64,000 nucleotides of DNA from CAZLKT01 sp964560205 (GTDB lineage Bacteria; Pseudomonadota; Alphaproteobacteria; Holosporales; Holosporaceae): positions 32,889-96,888 of the forward strand of contig CAZLKT010000002.1 in the NCBI GenBank assembly GCA_964560205.1, given 5' to 3'. The notes under the pieces are model-generated. The model was not told the origin of the DNA. It worked only from the letters and a program-made list of their open reading frames with translations, and made no database searches. This document shows, piece after piece, positions 42,020 through 52,864 of this stretch; the first letter of the stretch is position 1; every line of letters begins with the position of its first letter. A program made the translations under genes and the position numbers.

Positions 42020-45000
42020 CTACCACCGATGAAAAGTAAAACGCTCGGAAGCAGGGAGAGTGTAACGCCCCGGGAGTTTCACCGTGAAAAAATCTTCGAT
42101 GCATATGAAACACTCCATGCCTTCTTCTGCATTTTCCAAAAGAATTTCCTTCAATTCTATCAATTCTTTTTCCTCCTGTATACGTATAGACAGAAATTTT
42201 TTGGAACTCTGGGAAAAATCCTGCACATCAGGAGAAGAAGATACAGGAGACGGAGGAGTCCACCCCTCCAGAAGGCACATATTCTCCAAAGAAAGCCGAA
42301 GAATATCACCATCTTTTCTTTTTTGTACAAAAAGCGCAATTCTCTGACCCACCTCTAAGAGTGGACGAAAAGCCCCTAAAGCCTCCTGAAATACGCTGAT
42401 ATCGTAGGATCCTGTGGGATCAGATACACGTACAATAACAAATTTCTTCCCCTTTTTACTGAGCCTCTCTTCCACACTCCCAATGACCCCCACCATCCAA
42501 AATGGCTCTTGAGAGGCAAAAGATGCATAGGTATCTGCCCACACCACAGAGGAGAATTTCTTGTCTGTGAAGTATGCATCCAAAGGATGAGCACTGAGAT
42601 AAAACCCGAGAGCCTTATATTCTTCCAAAAGCACATCACACGGGACGGAAGATGCCATCAGTTTTGGCCGCGTGTCTTCTGGAGAAAAAAGCAAATTTTC
42701 GTGGGGCACATAGAAATGAGCATATTGAACAAGCTTCTCCAAGGATCCCAAAAGTAAATCTCTGGGATGCAACGTGTCAAAAGCCCCTGCTGCAATAAGA
42801 CTCTCTATGGATTTTTTATTCAAAATATCCCCTCCCACGCGCTCAATAAAATGAAAAATATCTCGGAATGGACCAGAGTTCTTTCTCTCTTGGCATATGC
42901 GCTCCATAACGGTGGCTCCCACATGACGAAGGGCTACAAGTCCATAGCGAATCCCCGGCCCCATATCTTCACTGTTCTCTTCCGAGAAGAGAGGCAACGA
43001 TGCGTTCACATCTGGGGGGAAAATAGAGATTTTCATGCGCTGTGCTTCTCGCAGAAAATGGTGAATTTTATCAGTATTCTGCGTCTCGTTATTTAAAAGA
43101 GCCACCATAAATTCTGTGGGATAATTCGCCTTCATATAAGCAGTCTGGTAGGAAATCAGTGCATAAGGGGCTGCATGAGCCTTGGGAAATGCATAGCCAG
43201 CAAATTTTGCAATTTGTTCAAAAAGTGCCAAGGCGGTTTCCCTTGTACCACCAGAATGCTTTAAGGTACCCTCTACAAAAATGTGGCGCTGGGCCTCCAT
43301 CTCCGCAGGAATCTTCTTTCCCATGGCTCGTCGAAGAAGGTCTGCACTTCCCAAACTGTACCCTGCCAGCACCTGAGCAATTTGCAGCACTTGCTCCTGA
43401 TATACCATGACGCCAAAAGTTTCCTTGAGGATATTTTCTAAACATGCATAGGGATATGTGATGGATTCTCTGCCATGACGACATGCAATATATCGAGGAA
43501 TATCATCCATGGGACCAGGACGATATAGGGCCACAAGGGCAATGATCTCCTCAAATTTTTCGGGCATCAGTTGACGCAAAACCTCGCTCATACCAGCACT
43601 TTCAATTTGGAAAAGCCCCACCGTCTCCACCGCACAGAGTAACAAAAACGTTTTCGGGTCATCCAAAGGGATCTTCAAAAGGTCCAGGTCAATCCCTTTT
43701 TTTTGCACCAAAGCCACGGCCTGTTTCAAAACGGTGAGGGTTTTTAATCCCAAAAAATCAAATTTTATAAGCCCCATGCTTTCCACATATTTCATGGAAA
43801 ACTCTGTGGCAGGCAAAGAGGATCCTTCTTCATAATACAGTGGAAGAATCTGCGTCAGGGGCTGGTCCCCAATAATAAGACCAGCAGCATGGGTGGATGC
43901 ATGACGGTACAAACCTTCAAGCTGACACCCGATATCCAAAAGCTTCTGTATGGTGTCGTTTTCTTTGGCAAGGGCACGAATATGTGGTTCCTTGGCTATG
44001 GCCTCTGCTAAAGAAATAGGGTGAGCTGGATTATGGGGAATCATCTTACAGATTTTATCCACTTGGCTGTAGGGAAGTTGAAGAACACGACCCACATCTC
44101 TTAAAACACCACGAGCCTGGAGACTTCCAAATGTGATGATATGTGCAACCCGTTGGGCCCCATATTTCTCCTTGACATAGGCAATCACTTCCTCTCGACG
44201 CTCTTGGCAAAAATCCACATCAAAGTCTGGCATGCTCACACGCTCTGGATTCAAAAAGCGCTCAAAAAGGAGAGAAAAACGGATGGGGTCCACATCTGTA
44301 ATATTCAAAGTCCATGCCACCAGAGAGCTTGCCCCAGAACCACGCCCTGGCCCCACAGGAATATCATGATTTTTCGCCCATCGAATAAAATCCGACACAA
44401 TGAGAAAGTACCCCGCAAATTTCATGGAAAGGATAACATCCAGCTCATAGGCCAATCGCTTCTCATAGAAGGTATGGGTGGCCTCATGTTGCTCGGGAGA
44501 CAAACGCGGAAAAACCTCCTCCTGAAGGCGCTTTTCCAAACCACGTTGGCACTCTTTCCGCATGAAATCCTCTTCAGACTCGATGCCTGGAAAGGATGGC
44601 AGCGTTGGAACACGAGGTTCCAACAAAAAAGTACACCTCTGACGTACATGCTGTGTCATAAGAAGTGCCTCTGGAAGATCTCTGAAAACGCGCTCCATTT
44701 CCCGAGGAGAACGAAAATAGTGGTTTTCTGTGAGACGAGGGCGATGGTCTTCTATCACATATCGACCTTGAGCAACACATTGGAGAATATCGTGGGCCTC
44801 AAAGGAGGAGGGCTTGAGAAAAAAAGCTTCATTGGTGGCAAGAAGAGGAAGACCGTGGTCATAAGCCCACTGCACCAAAATATTCTCCTCCACCTGATGC
44901 TGGTCCTTATTGTCATAGCGAGAAAGCTCTATATAGAGATTGTTTCCTATCTTTTCCTTCCACAGCAAAAGATGCTTCAGCGCCTTGTCTTCCTGATTTT

Positions 45001-45430
45001 TGCGAATATACTGCGACAGAATGCCTTTGCCCCCACCACTTAACACCAAAAGACCAGCGCTGTGGTGAAAAAAGAGCGAAAATTCGATGCAGCCCTTCCG
45101 TGGAGGCTTTGTGGAAAGGCTGATGAGCTGACATAAATTTTGATAGCCCTCTTGATTTTGCACGTACACCACAAGGGGATATGCATTGTTGGGCTCTTCA
45201 TCTTCCACGACAGAAAGCTGACATCCTAAAAGGGGGTGAATCCCTTTTTTCTGGCACGAAAAACAAAAATCTGCTGCTCCAAAAAGATGGCCTGTGTCGG
45301 CAATACCCACAGCCTCTAAACCCAAATCCTCGGCTCTTTCCAAAAGCTCCGGAATGCGAATGGTTCCCTCAAGGAGTGAATACATGGTATGGTTCCTCAG
45401 AGGAATATACCTTAACTCAGGCTCAACCAT
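42020..45430 (-). CDS. dnaE: DNA polymerase III alpha subunit
   Basis: Replicative polymerase. An N-terminal PHP domain begins YIPLRNHTMYSLLEGTIRI. The catalytic aspartates are in MPDFDVDF (about residue 400) and KFDFLGLKTL (about residue 550). GPGRGSGASSLVAW and the AYQTAYMKANYPTEFM helix are typical, followed by an OB domain and tail. About 1136 residues, normal for DnaE1. The frame opens at a GTG at 45460, but AGAGGG lies 7 bases before the ATG at 45430, which I prefer. Confidence 0.97.
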   Translation of the reverse strand: MVEPELRYIPLRNHTMYSLLEGTIRIPELLERAEDLGLEAVGIADTGHLFGAADFCFSCQKKGIHPLLGCQLSVVEDEEPNNAYPLVVYVQNQEGYQNLCQLISLSTKPPRKGCIEFSLFFHHSAGLLVLSGGGKGILSQYIRKNQEDKALKHLLLWKEKIGNNLYIELSRYDNKDQHQVEENILVQWAYDHGLPLLATNEAFFLKPSSFEAHDILQCVAQGRYVIEDHRPRLTENHYFRSPREMERVFRDLPEALLMTQHVRQRCTFLLEPRVPTLPSFPGIESEEDFMRKECQRGLEKRLQEEVFPRLSPEQHEATHTFYEKRLAYELDVILSMKFAGYFLIVSDFIRWAKNHDIPVGPGRGSGASSLVAWTLNITDVDPIRFSLLFERFLNPERVSMPDFDVDFCQERREEVIAYVKEKYGAQRVAHIITFGSLQARGVLRDVGRVLQLPYSQVDKICKMIPHNPAHPISLAEAIAKEPHIRALAKENDTIQKLLDIGCQLEGLYRHASTHAAGLIIGDQPLTQILPLYYEEGSSLPATEFSMKYVESMGLIKFDFLGLKTLTVLKQAVALVQKKGIDLDLLKIPLDDPKTFLLLCAVETVGLFQIESAGMSEVLRQLMPEKFEEIIALVALYRPGPMDDIPRYIACRHGRESITYPYACLENILKETFGVMVYQEQVLQIAQVLAGYSLGSADLLRRAMGKKIPAEMEAQRHIFVEGTLKHSGGTRETALALFEQIAKFAGYAFPKAHAAPYALISYQTAYMKANYPTEFMVALLNNETQNTDKIHHFLREAQRMKISIFPPDVNASLPLFSEENSEDMGPGIRYGLVALRHVGATVMERICQERKNSGPFRDIFHFIERVGGDILNKKSIESLIAAGAFDTLHPRDLLLGSLEKLVQYAHFYVPHENLLFSPEDTRPKLMASSVPCDVLLEEYKALGFYLSAHPLDAYFTDKKFSSVVWADTYASFASQEPFWMVGVIGSVEERLSKKGKKFVIVRVSDPTGSYDISVFQEALGAFRPLLEVGQRIALFVQKRKDGDILRLSLENMCLLEGWTPPSPVSSSPDVQDFSQSSKKFLSIRIQEEKELIELKEILLENAEEGMECFICIEDFFTVKLPGRYTLPASERFTFHRW

Positions 45431-45580
45431 CATGGGACCCTCTTGCACCATTACCAACACCTCACGTTTTCCCGACTACAGTCTATGATAACAAAGCCCT
45501 TTTTTCAATATGTGGAAAAGATGTGTTGACCAGCATGGGAAGAGGTCGTATAAAGAAGGGTGGTTTATCGCTCTTTCTTT

Positions 45581-47740
45581 ATGACCATGATTCGTGATTT
45601 TTTTCTGTTGATGTGGAGATTTTTTTTCTTTGTGTGCTGCGCAAGCATTCCTCTTCATGACGTTGTAGGGGCTTCGCAAAAAGAAACCACGGCGGCCGTA
45701 ACAAAACTGTCAAAAGAAGTGAAAGACCTCACCGTGGCATTAAAAGCGCTTCAAGAAAAGCTGGACACCACTACAAAGAATTTAGAAAAGCTCAAAGTAC
45801 TGGATGCATCGACGTATTCGGAGTTAGATACTTTCAGTATTATGAAGATGTGGATACAGGAGAATACCCAAGCCATTAAAGACCAGTTTCGCCACCGCAT
45901 GCAAGATTTTCTCAAAGGCATCGAAGACATTTTTTTGCTCTTTTCCTTTCAAGAGCGCGAAGATTTTTCATTGACCTCCTACATCCTCAAACTCTGTGTC
46001 TGCTTTCTCATAGGACTTCTGGGGCTCTATGCGGGAAGAACGCTTTTGCAAAAGCGATTAAAAAAATATGTGCTCTCCGTAGGGCCCCACGGCCCCTACA
46101 CATGGCTTATGATTACCCTAGGGTTTCTGGGCGCCATACCTCTTTATATTATTCTCTCTTTTATTACAGGAGAAATACTGGAATCCACAGGTATTGAAAA
46201 AAACCACACTCTACAGAACCTCTTTATTTTTCTTCCCTTTAACATGTACCTCGTCTGGGCAACATTCCTGGGCACAAAGATGGTCTTTTCACCCTCCAAT
46301 CCATCCAAAAGCTTTGTGCCCGTGAATACCAGAGGCGCATATTTTGCTGCATTTTGGTTTCGTGTAGCAGTTATCACATATTCCACAGGAGAACTTATAC
46401 TGCTCTTCCTGGCGCAGTTTCCCCTCTCTGATCGGATGATCAAAAGTATTTTTGACATCACGGGATTTTGCACTGCTCTTTTCATTTTTCAGGGGCTGCG
46501 AGTTATCTCTGATACCTTCCTTCCCAAGACTTCCCAACGGGCACGATACTATTTAACCCTCTGCAAGTGGGTGGTTTTTCTTTTGATGATCTTGTGGTTC
46601 TTTGCACGTGCCACATTTTATATTCTTTTCTGGCCTGCATGCCTCACCATTGCGGGGCTTTCCTCTCTCCCACTTCTACAAGAAAAATTTAAGATACTCT
46701 ACGTAAAACTTCTCTGGAAATACAGACGACATCATATGGCAAGAAAAGTTTTTGCTCAAAATAGAAAACTATTTGATCGATTGCTTCGTGCTTCGTTCTA
46801 CGTAGGGCTTTCTTTTCTCTGGGGTGGGAAAATATGGAATATGCACTACTCATCCCTTCTGCTTTTTTTGAAGAAATTTCTGACTATGTTGGTTCTCAGC
46901 CAATTTGTGCGAAATGCTTTTAATGCCCTTTTAATTTTTATCATAGCAACTTTTTTGGCACGAATGGGAATCCGAGCTTTAAAATACTACCTGGAGGAGC
47001 GTTACATTAGTACCGCCCCAAACAATGTCTTTCTCTCTGGGCGAGTAAAAACGCTCATGAGCATCCTGAAAACTATTTTATATATTCTGATTTGGCTTCC
47101 AGCATGCAGTATGATGGCCACACAGTTTTACAGTGACCTCAATTTATCCGCCATATTCACAGGAGTGGGAGCAGCCAGTTTTGGACTTACTTTTGGTGTA
47201 CAAAGCATTATTCGAGATTTCATCACGGGATTTTTCATTATTCTCGAAAACAATCTCATGCTAGGAGATCAGGTGGAAATCGATGGATACATCGGGGTAG
47301 TGGAAGATCTTACCATACGCACTTTCAAGGTACGACAAGATAATGGCGTTTTACTGACCATTCCGTTTGGAACACTGAAAATCATTGGCAATCGGAATCG
47401 AATCTTCTCCGCAGTAGTTCTAAACATATCCATCGGATACAATGATAACGTGGAGGAGATACAAACTCTAGTGGAGAAAGCCTTTGCTTTGCTGAAGAAA
47501 AGTGCCATGGGGAAAAATGTGATAGGTCACTTGGAAGTTCGTGGCATTAATGAGGTCACCAGCTACTCCATGATTCTGCAAGCAAAAATCAAAACATTTC
47601 CTAACCAGCAAGACAATGTACGTCGTGCATTTACAAAGATTTTGAAAGGCGTTTTCGATGAGGCAGGCGTTGAGGTTCCAACCCCCACATATCCTATTAT
47701 AAAAGTTGCACCAAGCCTTACCAACACAACTCTGACGTAA
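45581..47740 (+). CDS. Large MscS-family mechanosensitive channel
   Basis: A signal segment (FFLLMWRFFFFVCCASIPL) and a periplasmic coiled coil (VTKLSKEVKDLTVALKAL) precede about ten membrane helices. The MscS core is at the C-terminal end: TGVGAASFGLTFGVQSIIRD is the pore helix, followed by FFIILENNLMLGDQVEIDG and a beta domain (TIRTFKVRQDNGVLLTIP). About 720 residues, like the MscK/YbdG-related large forms. It would release solutes under osmotic downshock. Starts at 45560 (GTG) or 45587 are also possible. rmuC follows 4 bases later. Confidence 0.9.
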   Translation: MTMIRDFFLLMWRFFFFVCCASIPLHDVVGASQKETTAAVTKLSKEVKDLTVALKALQEKLDTTTKNLEKLKVLDASTYSELDTFSIMKMWIQENTQAIKDQFRHRMQDFLKGIEDIFLLFSFQEREDFSLTSYILKLCVCFLIGLLGLYAGRTLLQKRLKKYVLSVGPHGPYTWLMITLGFLGAIPLYIILSFITGEILESTGIEKNHTLQNLFIFLPFNMYLVWATFLGTKMVFSPSNPSKSFVPVNTRGAYFAAFWFRVAVITYSTGELILLFLAQFPLSDRMIKSIFDITGFCTALFIFQGLRVISDTFLPKTSQRARYYLTLCKWVVFLLMILWFFARATFYILFWPACLTIAGLSSLPLLQEKFKILYVKLLWKYRRHHMARKVFAQNRKLFDRLLRASFYVGLSFLWGGKIWNMHYSSLLLFLKKFLTMLVLSQFVRNAFNALLIFIIATFLARMGIRALKYYLEERYISTAPNNVFLSGRVKTLMSILKTILYILIWLPACSMMATQFYSDLNLSAIFTGVGAASFGLTFGVQSIIRDFITGFFIILENNLMLGDQVEIDGYIGVVEDLTIRTFKVRQDNGVLLTIPFGTLKIIGNRNRIFSAVVLNISIGYNDNVEEIQTLVEKAFALLKKSAMGKNVIGHLEVRGINEVTSYSMILQAKIKTFPNQQDNVRRAFTKILKGVFDEAGVEVPTPTYPIIKVAPSLTNTTLT

Positions 47741-47744
47741 CGCC

Positions 47745-49085
47745 ATGTTTCTCTTCGACTGGACGGGTATGCACACAGAAGACATGATGGCGGTTATCAG
47801 TACTGCATGCATAGCCTTCTGTGTCATTTTTTCTGTGGTTCTCGGGATAGTGCTCTGGAGGTATCACCATCTTCGGAAAAAATTGCGCACAACAGAGGAG
47901 AGCTTGCGGAGTGCAGAAGAAAACCTTTGGCATGCTCACATGGAAAAAAACAATGCCCAACATATATACGAAGAAAAAATACGCCTCCTCTCCACCACGC
48001 GAGAACACATGGAAAAAACCATGGAAGGCATATGCGCCACAGCATTTCTCAGTCATCAAAAATCCTTCATCGGTCTGGTGGATCCTCTCATCACTCGCAT
48101 GCAAGAACACAACAAAATACATAGAGAAAAACATGAGGAGTCTCTGAAAAAAATTACGGCTCCCTTGGAAAAAAATCTGGAATCCTTACAAAATCATGTC
48201 CATGATTTGGAAAAAAAACGGGTCGGTGCCCAGGAAAGCCTCAAGGAATATCTTCTTCATCTCGCCCAAGGACAAAAAGCCCTCTCCACGGAAACCAACG
48301 CTCTGGTCACAGCCCTCCGCACACCCCACATCCGGGGATGCTGGGGAGAAATGCAACTCCGCCGCGTAGTGGAACTTTCTGGCATGACAGCCTATTGTGA
48401 TTTTCAAGAACAACAAACCTTTCATCACGAAACGGAAAAAGTACGGCCGGATTTATGCATTCGTCTCACGGAGAAAAAATACGTCTTGGTGGATGCAAAA
48501 GCACCAATCCTCAACTACATTGAAGCATCCTCTGCCTCCACCACAGAAGAATACAAGAAAAAGATGCAGGACCACGCACGTCTTTTAAAAAACCATATTA
48601 CTGCCCTCTCCAAAAAAAAATACTGGTCCTACGCACCGGAAAGCGTAGACTTTACAGTTCTGTTTCTCCCGGGAGAAGCATTTTTAAGCTCTGCTTTGGA
48701 AATGGACGCCTCTCTCTTGGAATATGCATCCCAAGAAAAAATCATCTTAGCAACCCCCATGATCCTCATTGCCCTTTTAAAAACCATTGCCTCCGGATGG
48801 AAACAAGAGGAGCTCTCTCAGCAAACCCATGCCATCATCTCCACTGCAAAAGAACTCTACCATGCCATTGAAAAAATGTGCCACCACATGGGCACTTTGG
48901 GAAAATATATCTCCCACACCTCCCAAGCATACCACACCCTTTCCACCATGGTGGACCACAAAATTCTCCCAACGGCATATAAATTACATCATATGCCCAC
49001 AGACAAAAATATCTCGGAGATCTCTGAAGCAGTCACCGAGGACAATGATAATGTCCATGTTTTGTTTCAAGAAAATAAAACGTAA
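47745..49085 (+). CDS. rmuC: RmuC-family DNA recombination protein
   Basis: RmuC proteins limit inversions at short inverted repeats and have a restriction-endonuclease-like core. An N-terminal membrane segment (VISTACIAFCVIFSVVLGIVL) is followed by a long coiled coil. The conserved core has TPHIRGCWGEMQLRRVVELSGM, RPDLCIRLTEKKYVLVDAKAP and VDFTVLFLPGEAFLSSALE. 446 residues. It starts 4 bases after the mscS-like gene, indicating one transcript. Confidence 0.94.
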   Translation: MFLFDWTGMHTEDMMAVISTACIAFCVIFSVVLGIVLWRYHHLRKKLRTTEESLRSAEENLWHAHMEKNNAQHIYEEKIRLLSTTREHMEKTMEGICATAFLSHQKSFIGLVDPLITRMQEHNKIHREKHEESLKKITAPLEKNLESLQNHVHDLEKKRVGAQESLKEYLLHLAQGQKALSTETNALVTALRTPHIRGCWGEMQLRRVVELSGMTAYCDFQEQQTFHHETEKVRPDLCIRLTEKKYVLVDAKAPILNYIEASSASTTEEYKKKMQDHARLLKNHITALSKKKYWSYAPESVDFTVLFLPGEAFLSSALEMDASLLEYASQEKIILATPMILIALLKTIASGWKQEELSQQTHAIISTAKELYHAIEKMCHHMGTLGKYISHTSQAYHTLSTMVDHKILPTAYKLHHMPTDKNISEISEAVTEDNDNVHVLFQENKT

Positions 49086-49145
49086 CATTTATTTAACAAA
49101 AAATACTCTATAATAATAGTACAATTTATATAGAAAAATCATCTT

Positions 49146-49898
49146 ATGAATGGATTCAAAAAGATCTGCGCTTTTTTCCTTATGGTTGGGCTTGTCAATG
49201 GACATGTTAAGAAAATCCATGGTCACAATTTTTGGAAAGAAGATCTGTGGGACCAAGATACGTTCGACCAAGAGCTGTTGGACACCCATATGTGGAATCA
49301 AGATATGTTAGCCCAGGATTTTGCCCAAGATTTTTTTGATCTCCCCTCCATACAACCCCTTGCAGAAGAACAGGACATGTTTTCCCCCTGTCCCATAAGC
49401 CATGGAAAAGCAACCCTCGATGCTCGAGATGTGTCATTGCTGTACATAAAGGGAGGAAAAAACCAACAGGTGCAAATCCACCTTTTCGGCACAAAAGACT
49501 CATCCATCACCCTTGATGCCCGTGGAGACAGACCTAATAACTTTATGTTCCCCATGATCCAAGAAACTGGGGACGTTCTTCTCATCACCGCTCCTCCTGA
49601 AGGGGTGATCACGTACAACATACACCTTCCTCGCACCATGAATGTGCGCATTTCTGGCGGAAATGTTCTTGTAAAGGAACAAAATATGACAAAGGCGAGC
49701 CATATTTCTGTGAATGCAAACCAGGAATACTCTGTTCGTGTCCTCCACCACCATGATGCACAGGATAAGCATGCATATGTGTGTCGAGATCTTTCGTGCG
49801 CATACAAAGACTCCTCTTATTTTTCAGATAATTCATCAAGCTATGTGCACAAAATCCTTGATCATCCAGAAACTTATCGATTTCGAGGATCACAATAG
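49146..49898 (+). CDS. Secreted beta-rich (GIN-like) protein, family C member 1, short form
   Basis: First of five co-directional paralogues. The signal peptide is NGFKKICAFFLMVGLVNG, then an Asp/Gln-rich spacer and a predicted beta-domain: LDARDVSLLYIKGGKNQQVQ, NIHLPRTMNVRISGGNVLV and SHISVNANQEYSV. This pattern resembles the GIN/DUF2807 adhesin-head domain (short strands, a P-rich line before a Gly-Gly strand). The helical C-terminal domain of its paralogues is missing. The last ~20 residues (SSYVHKILDHPETYRFRG) come from DNA that corresponds to the non-coding 3' flank of the next paralogue. TATAAT lies at 49109-49114. Confidence 0.68.
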   Translation: MNGFKKICAFFLMVGLVNGHVKKIHGHNFWKEDLWDQDTFDQELLDTHMWNQDMLAQDFAQDFFDLPSIQPLAEEQDMFSPCPISHGKATLDARDVSLLYIKGGKNQQVQIHLFGTKDSSITLDARGDRPNNFMFPMIQETGDVLLITAPPEGVITYNIHLPRTMNVRISGGNVLVKEQNMTKASHISVNANQEYSVRVLHHHDAQDKHAYVCRDLSCAYKDSSYFSDNSSSYVHKILDHPETYRFRGSQ

Positions 49899-50018
49899 AA
49901 GAAAAAGAGAATCAACATCTTCTTTTTCAAAGAAATAAGCGAAGCTCATCATTCATACTCTTGTATTGATCTCCCAGTTATATACAAGGGAAAATAGGAA
50001 GATGATGGAGGGGACCGT

Positions 50019-51220
50019 GTGGCTGTTTCTATGAAGAAGGCTCTCTTTTTTATTTTTGGAGGGATCATTAACGGGGCTCCTTCTACCCAGGGGCATGGTG
50101 GTTGCCATCATTTTTTTCCAAGACGGAAGAGAAAACAAGGGCTAAAACAAAACCAGCATCACAAGACAAAAAGGAAACCCTGCCAAAGCAGACAACGGTC
50201 AATAATAACGAAACCCATAAAGTCACCGTACTAATGGGTATGAAAAAATGTGGAGAAAAGTCTGTCACAGTGTCGGACATTGATGCACTGGAAATTACTG
50301 GGGAGGGTGACATACAGGTACAACTCATGGGCGAAAAAAACACCTCCACTATAAAGATAGAAGTGTGGACAAGGGGAACACAAACCGTAGATGTACCGCG
50401 CATCACACAAAAAGGGCGTCGTGCTTCCTTGACAATTCCTGCCGCAACAGCCCCTTCTCACAAGCTTCCCCTCTATCGCATTTCCCTTCCACGCGATATG
50501 GATGCCTTCCTCTCTGGCAAAAAAGTTACCCTTACAACCCAGGATATGAGCGAAGAAAGTTTTATTGATGTTAAAACCCAAGAGGGATTTTCTGTCAGTT
50601 ATCACCCCAAAAGGCTTTCTGCCAAGAAAGGCACATCTCTTCCCAATTCTTTTTCTTCGCAACACACATCAGGCCATCCTCTTTCCATCAGCTTCCTTGG
50701 GGACGGCAGCAAAAACCAGGAAAGTTTCTCTTGCAACGCCTTAAGCGATAAGATGATGTACTATAACTCTTGTCTTGGAAAATATTATGAAATTTTTCTA
50801 AAGCACACCCCGGAAAACAGAGTCGCCCTTGAAGCTGAAGCAACGAGATGCAGTCATGACCTCAAAAAAATTGCTACCCACTATGTCAGGGATATGAAAG
50901 CTGCATTTCCTTTCCTGGAAAATATCAGAAATAAAATCGAGGTTACTCCTCATGACAGGCAAAAAAGGGTTTGTGATGATTGTGAACGAACCCTGAGTCA
51001 AGTGGATAGTATAGAAGAAGAAAAAATAAGGGATGAGATTATGCTCAATAAGCAGAACCGATCTCTCTTCTTTCGACTTCGAAAAAATCTGGAGAAAGAT
51101 ATGAAGAATGCCTTTCACACATATGAGGACAAGATCTATAGCTTAACCAACAGTGCAGGAAAAGCTGCTCTCAAAAAAGCTCGTGTAGACTCCTGTGAAA
51201 TCTGTGATCCTACCTTGTAA
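50019..51220 (+). pseudogene. Secreted GIN-like protein, family C member 2, frameshifted
   Basis: The signal peptide (SMKKALFFIFGGIINGAPST, from a GTG at 50019 after GGAGGGG) is in a different frame from the body. Compared with the paralogue at 51485, two extra bases lie between CCAGG and CCATC (around 50090-50100), which shift the frame. The body reads from about 50102 (PSFFSKTEEK) to 51220 and contains the beta-domain (ALEITGEGDIQVQLMGEKNT, RISLPRDMDAFLSGKKVTL) and the helical domain (HYVRDMKAAFPF, RDEIMLNKQNRSLFFRLRKN). It could be expressed without export from a TTG at 50102, but is best regarded as broken. Confidence 0.7.
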
Positions 51221-51484
51221 AGCAAAGTCATGGTCTCCCCCCTTCTGAAACAATGTATCCACTTATGCGCACAAAATCCTTCGTCTTCCAAAAGTTTATG
51301 GATTTCTAGGGTCACATGACAAGAAAAAGCTGCCAAAATCTGCCTATCCCGATAAGAGGAAAGAACTATCCTTCATGATCTTGTGGGGAGTGACATAAGA
51401 TATGGAATTTTTTTACTTTCCCTTTCATGAAAATTTACATATAATGGGTGGTGTAAGGAACACAAAAACCACAGGGAGGACCGT

Positions 51485-52864
51485 ATGACTATTTCTATGA
51501 AGAAGGCTGTATTTTTTATTGTTGGAGGGATCGTCAGCGGCGCTCCTTCTGCCCAGGCGGGGTGGCTTCCATCATTTTTTTCCAAGACCGAAGAGAAAAA
51601 GAATGAGGAGCAAGCACCTTCAGCACAGGACAAAGAGGGGAGACCAAAAGACCAGAAAGGCCGTCCAGGAGAGCCCGCAAGAAGATATGCGGGGGGAAAT
51701 GCAAGAAGGAGCCCTGGAGGATTTTTCGGAGGCTTCTTTGACAGCATGGATGGGTTCTTTGATGGGTTCTGGCAGGACACACCATGGTATCGCAACACAT
51801 GGGCCCAAGAGGAAGATCGGACGGTTGTACCAAAAAACCTGAAAAAAAAGGGAGAACAGTCCTTTAGAATTGCCGGAATTGATGCGCTGGAGATTATCGG
51901 AGACGATATTGAGATACAACTCATCGGGGAGGAGAACACCTCCACCATAAAGGTAGAAGTATATGGAGAAGAAAGAGAGGCAGGCATCGTGCCGCAGATC
52001 ACCCAGACGGGACGACGTGCTCGCATGACAATTCCTGCATCCACATCATCTTCTCACAAGCCTCCCGTTTACCGCATTTCTCTTCCACGAGACATGGATG
52101 CATTCCTCACGAGCAGGAACCTTCGCCTTGCAACCAAGAATATGGATGATGGCAGCTTTCTTTCTGCCTCAACACAGGGAAAATGCTCCGTGTACCATAA
52201 GCAAGAATCCTCCGGACAAGGTGAGCTCTCCAGCTCTTTTTCTTGCACATCTTCATCTCATCACTCCAATCGCCCCTTTGTCTACACCTGCTTTGGATCT
52301 GGTAGAACAGAGGAGGACTACTCCCTAGATGCTTTGTCACGGAAAGCCCTCAGATATGAACGACGTCTTGAAAGAAATGAATCTCTTTTCAGATTCTCAT
52401 CTCAACATTTATCCAATCTCGTGGCTGCCACGGAAAATTTGAGGAACGAACTGAAAAACATTTCTACACGCTATGTTCAAGACATAAAAGCTGCATTCCC
52501 CTCTGTACATCATATCAATGAAACATGGGACAGAAGCTCTAACAGTGAAAAATCTCCTATTGATGACTTCTTAAGCACAGTAGAACAGGTGGAGTTTCTT
52601 TTTCCTCGTCAGGAAGCCACACAAAAAGTACGAGATGAAATTATGCTCAACAAGGAGAAGCGCTCTCGATTTCTTCAGCTTCGAAAAAATCTGGAAAAAG
52701 ATATGGATGGCGCCTTCCAGAGATATGAAGAAGCAATGGATAGACTGAAGGACGGTGATGAGCAAGATGATGAGCCAAAATTTTCTCACAGGAGACGACA
52801 CAGTTTCCATGATAGAACAAGACATCATCATTCTCACCGAAACAACAATAACCTATACTCATGA
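51485..52864 (+). CDS. Secreted GIN-like plus helical protein, family C member 3
   Basis: The complete form of the family, 459 residues. The signal peptide is SMKKAVFFIVGGIVSGAPSA, then a Gly/Arg/Pro-rich linker with GGFFGGFFDSMDGFFDGF. The beta-domain contains IAGIDALEIIGDDIEIQLIG, VYRISLPRDMDAFLTSRNLR and DDGSFLSASTQGKC. The helical domain contains TRYVQDIKAAFPSVHHI and VRDEIMLNKEKRSRFLQLR, and the tail is His/Arg-rich (HRRRHSFHDRTRHHHSH). GGAGG precedes the ATG. It has no enzyme motif. A surface or secreted binding protein is the simplest idea. Confidence 0.72.
   Translation: MTISMKKAVFFIVGGIVSGAPSAQAGWLPSFFSKTEEKKNEEQAPSAQDKEGRPKDQKGRPGEPARRYAGGNARRSPGGFFGGFFDSMDGFFDGFWQDTPWYRNTWAQEEDRTVVPKNLKKKGEQSFRIAGIDALEIIGDDIEIQLIGEENTSTIKVEVYGEEREAGIVPQITQTGRRARMTIPASTSSSHKPPVYRISLPRDMDAFLTSRNLRLATKNMDDGSFLSASTQGKCSVYHKQESSGQGELSSSFSCTSSSHHSNRPFVYTCFGSGRTEEDYSLDALSRKALRYERRLERNESLFRFSSQHLSNLVAATENLRNELKNISTRYVQDIKAAFPSVHHINETWDRSSNSEKSPIDDFLSTVEQVEFLFPRQEATQKVRDEIMLNKEKRSRFLQLRKNLEKDMDGAFQRYEEAMDRLKDGDEQDDEPKFSHRRRHSFHDRTRHHHSHRNNNNLYS

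Noticed and set aside
44141..45043. 300-codon plus-strand frame
   Set aside because: Antisense to dnaE, with shadow composition; dnaE is clearly the real gene.
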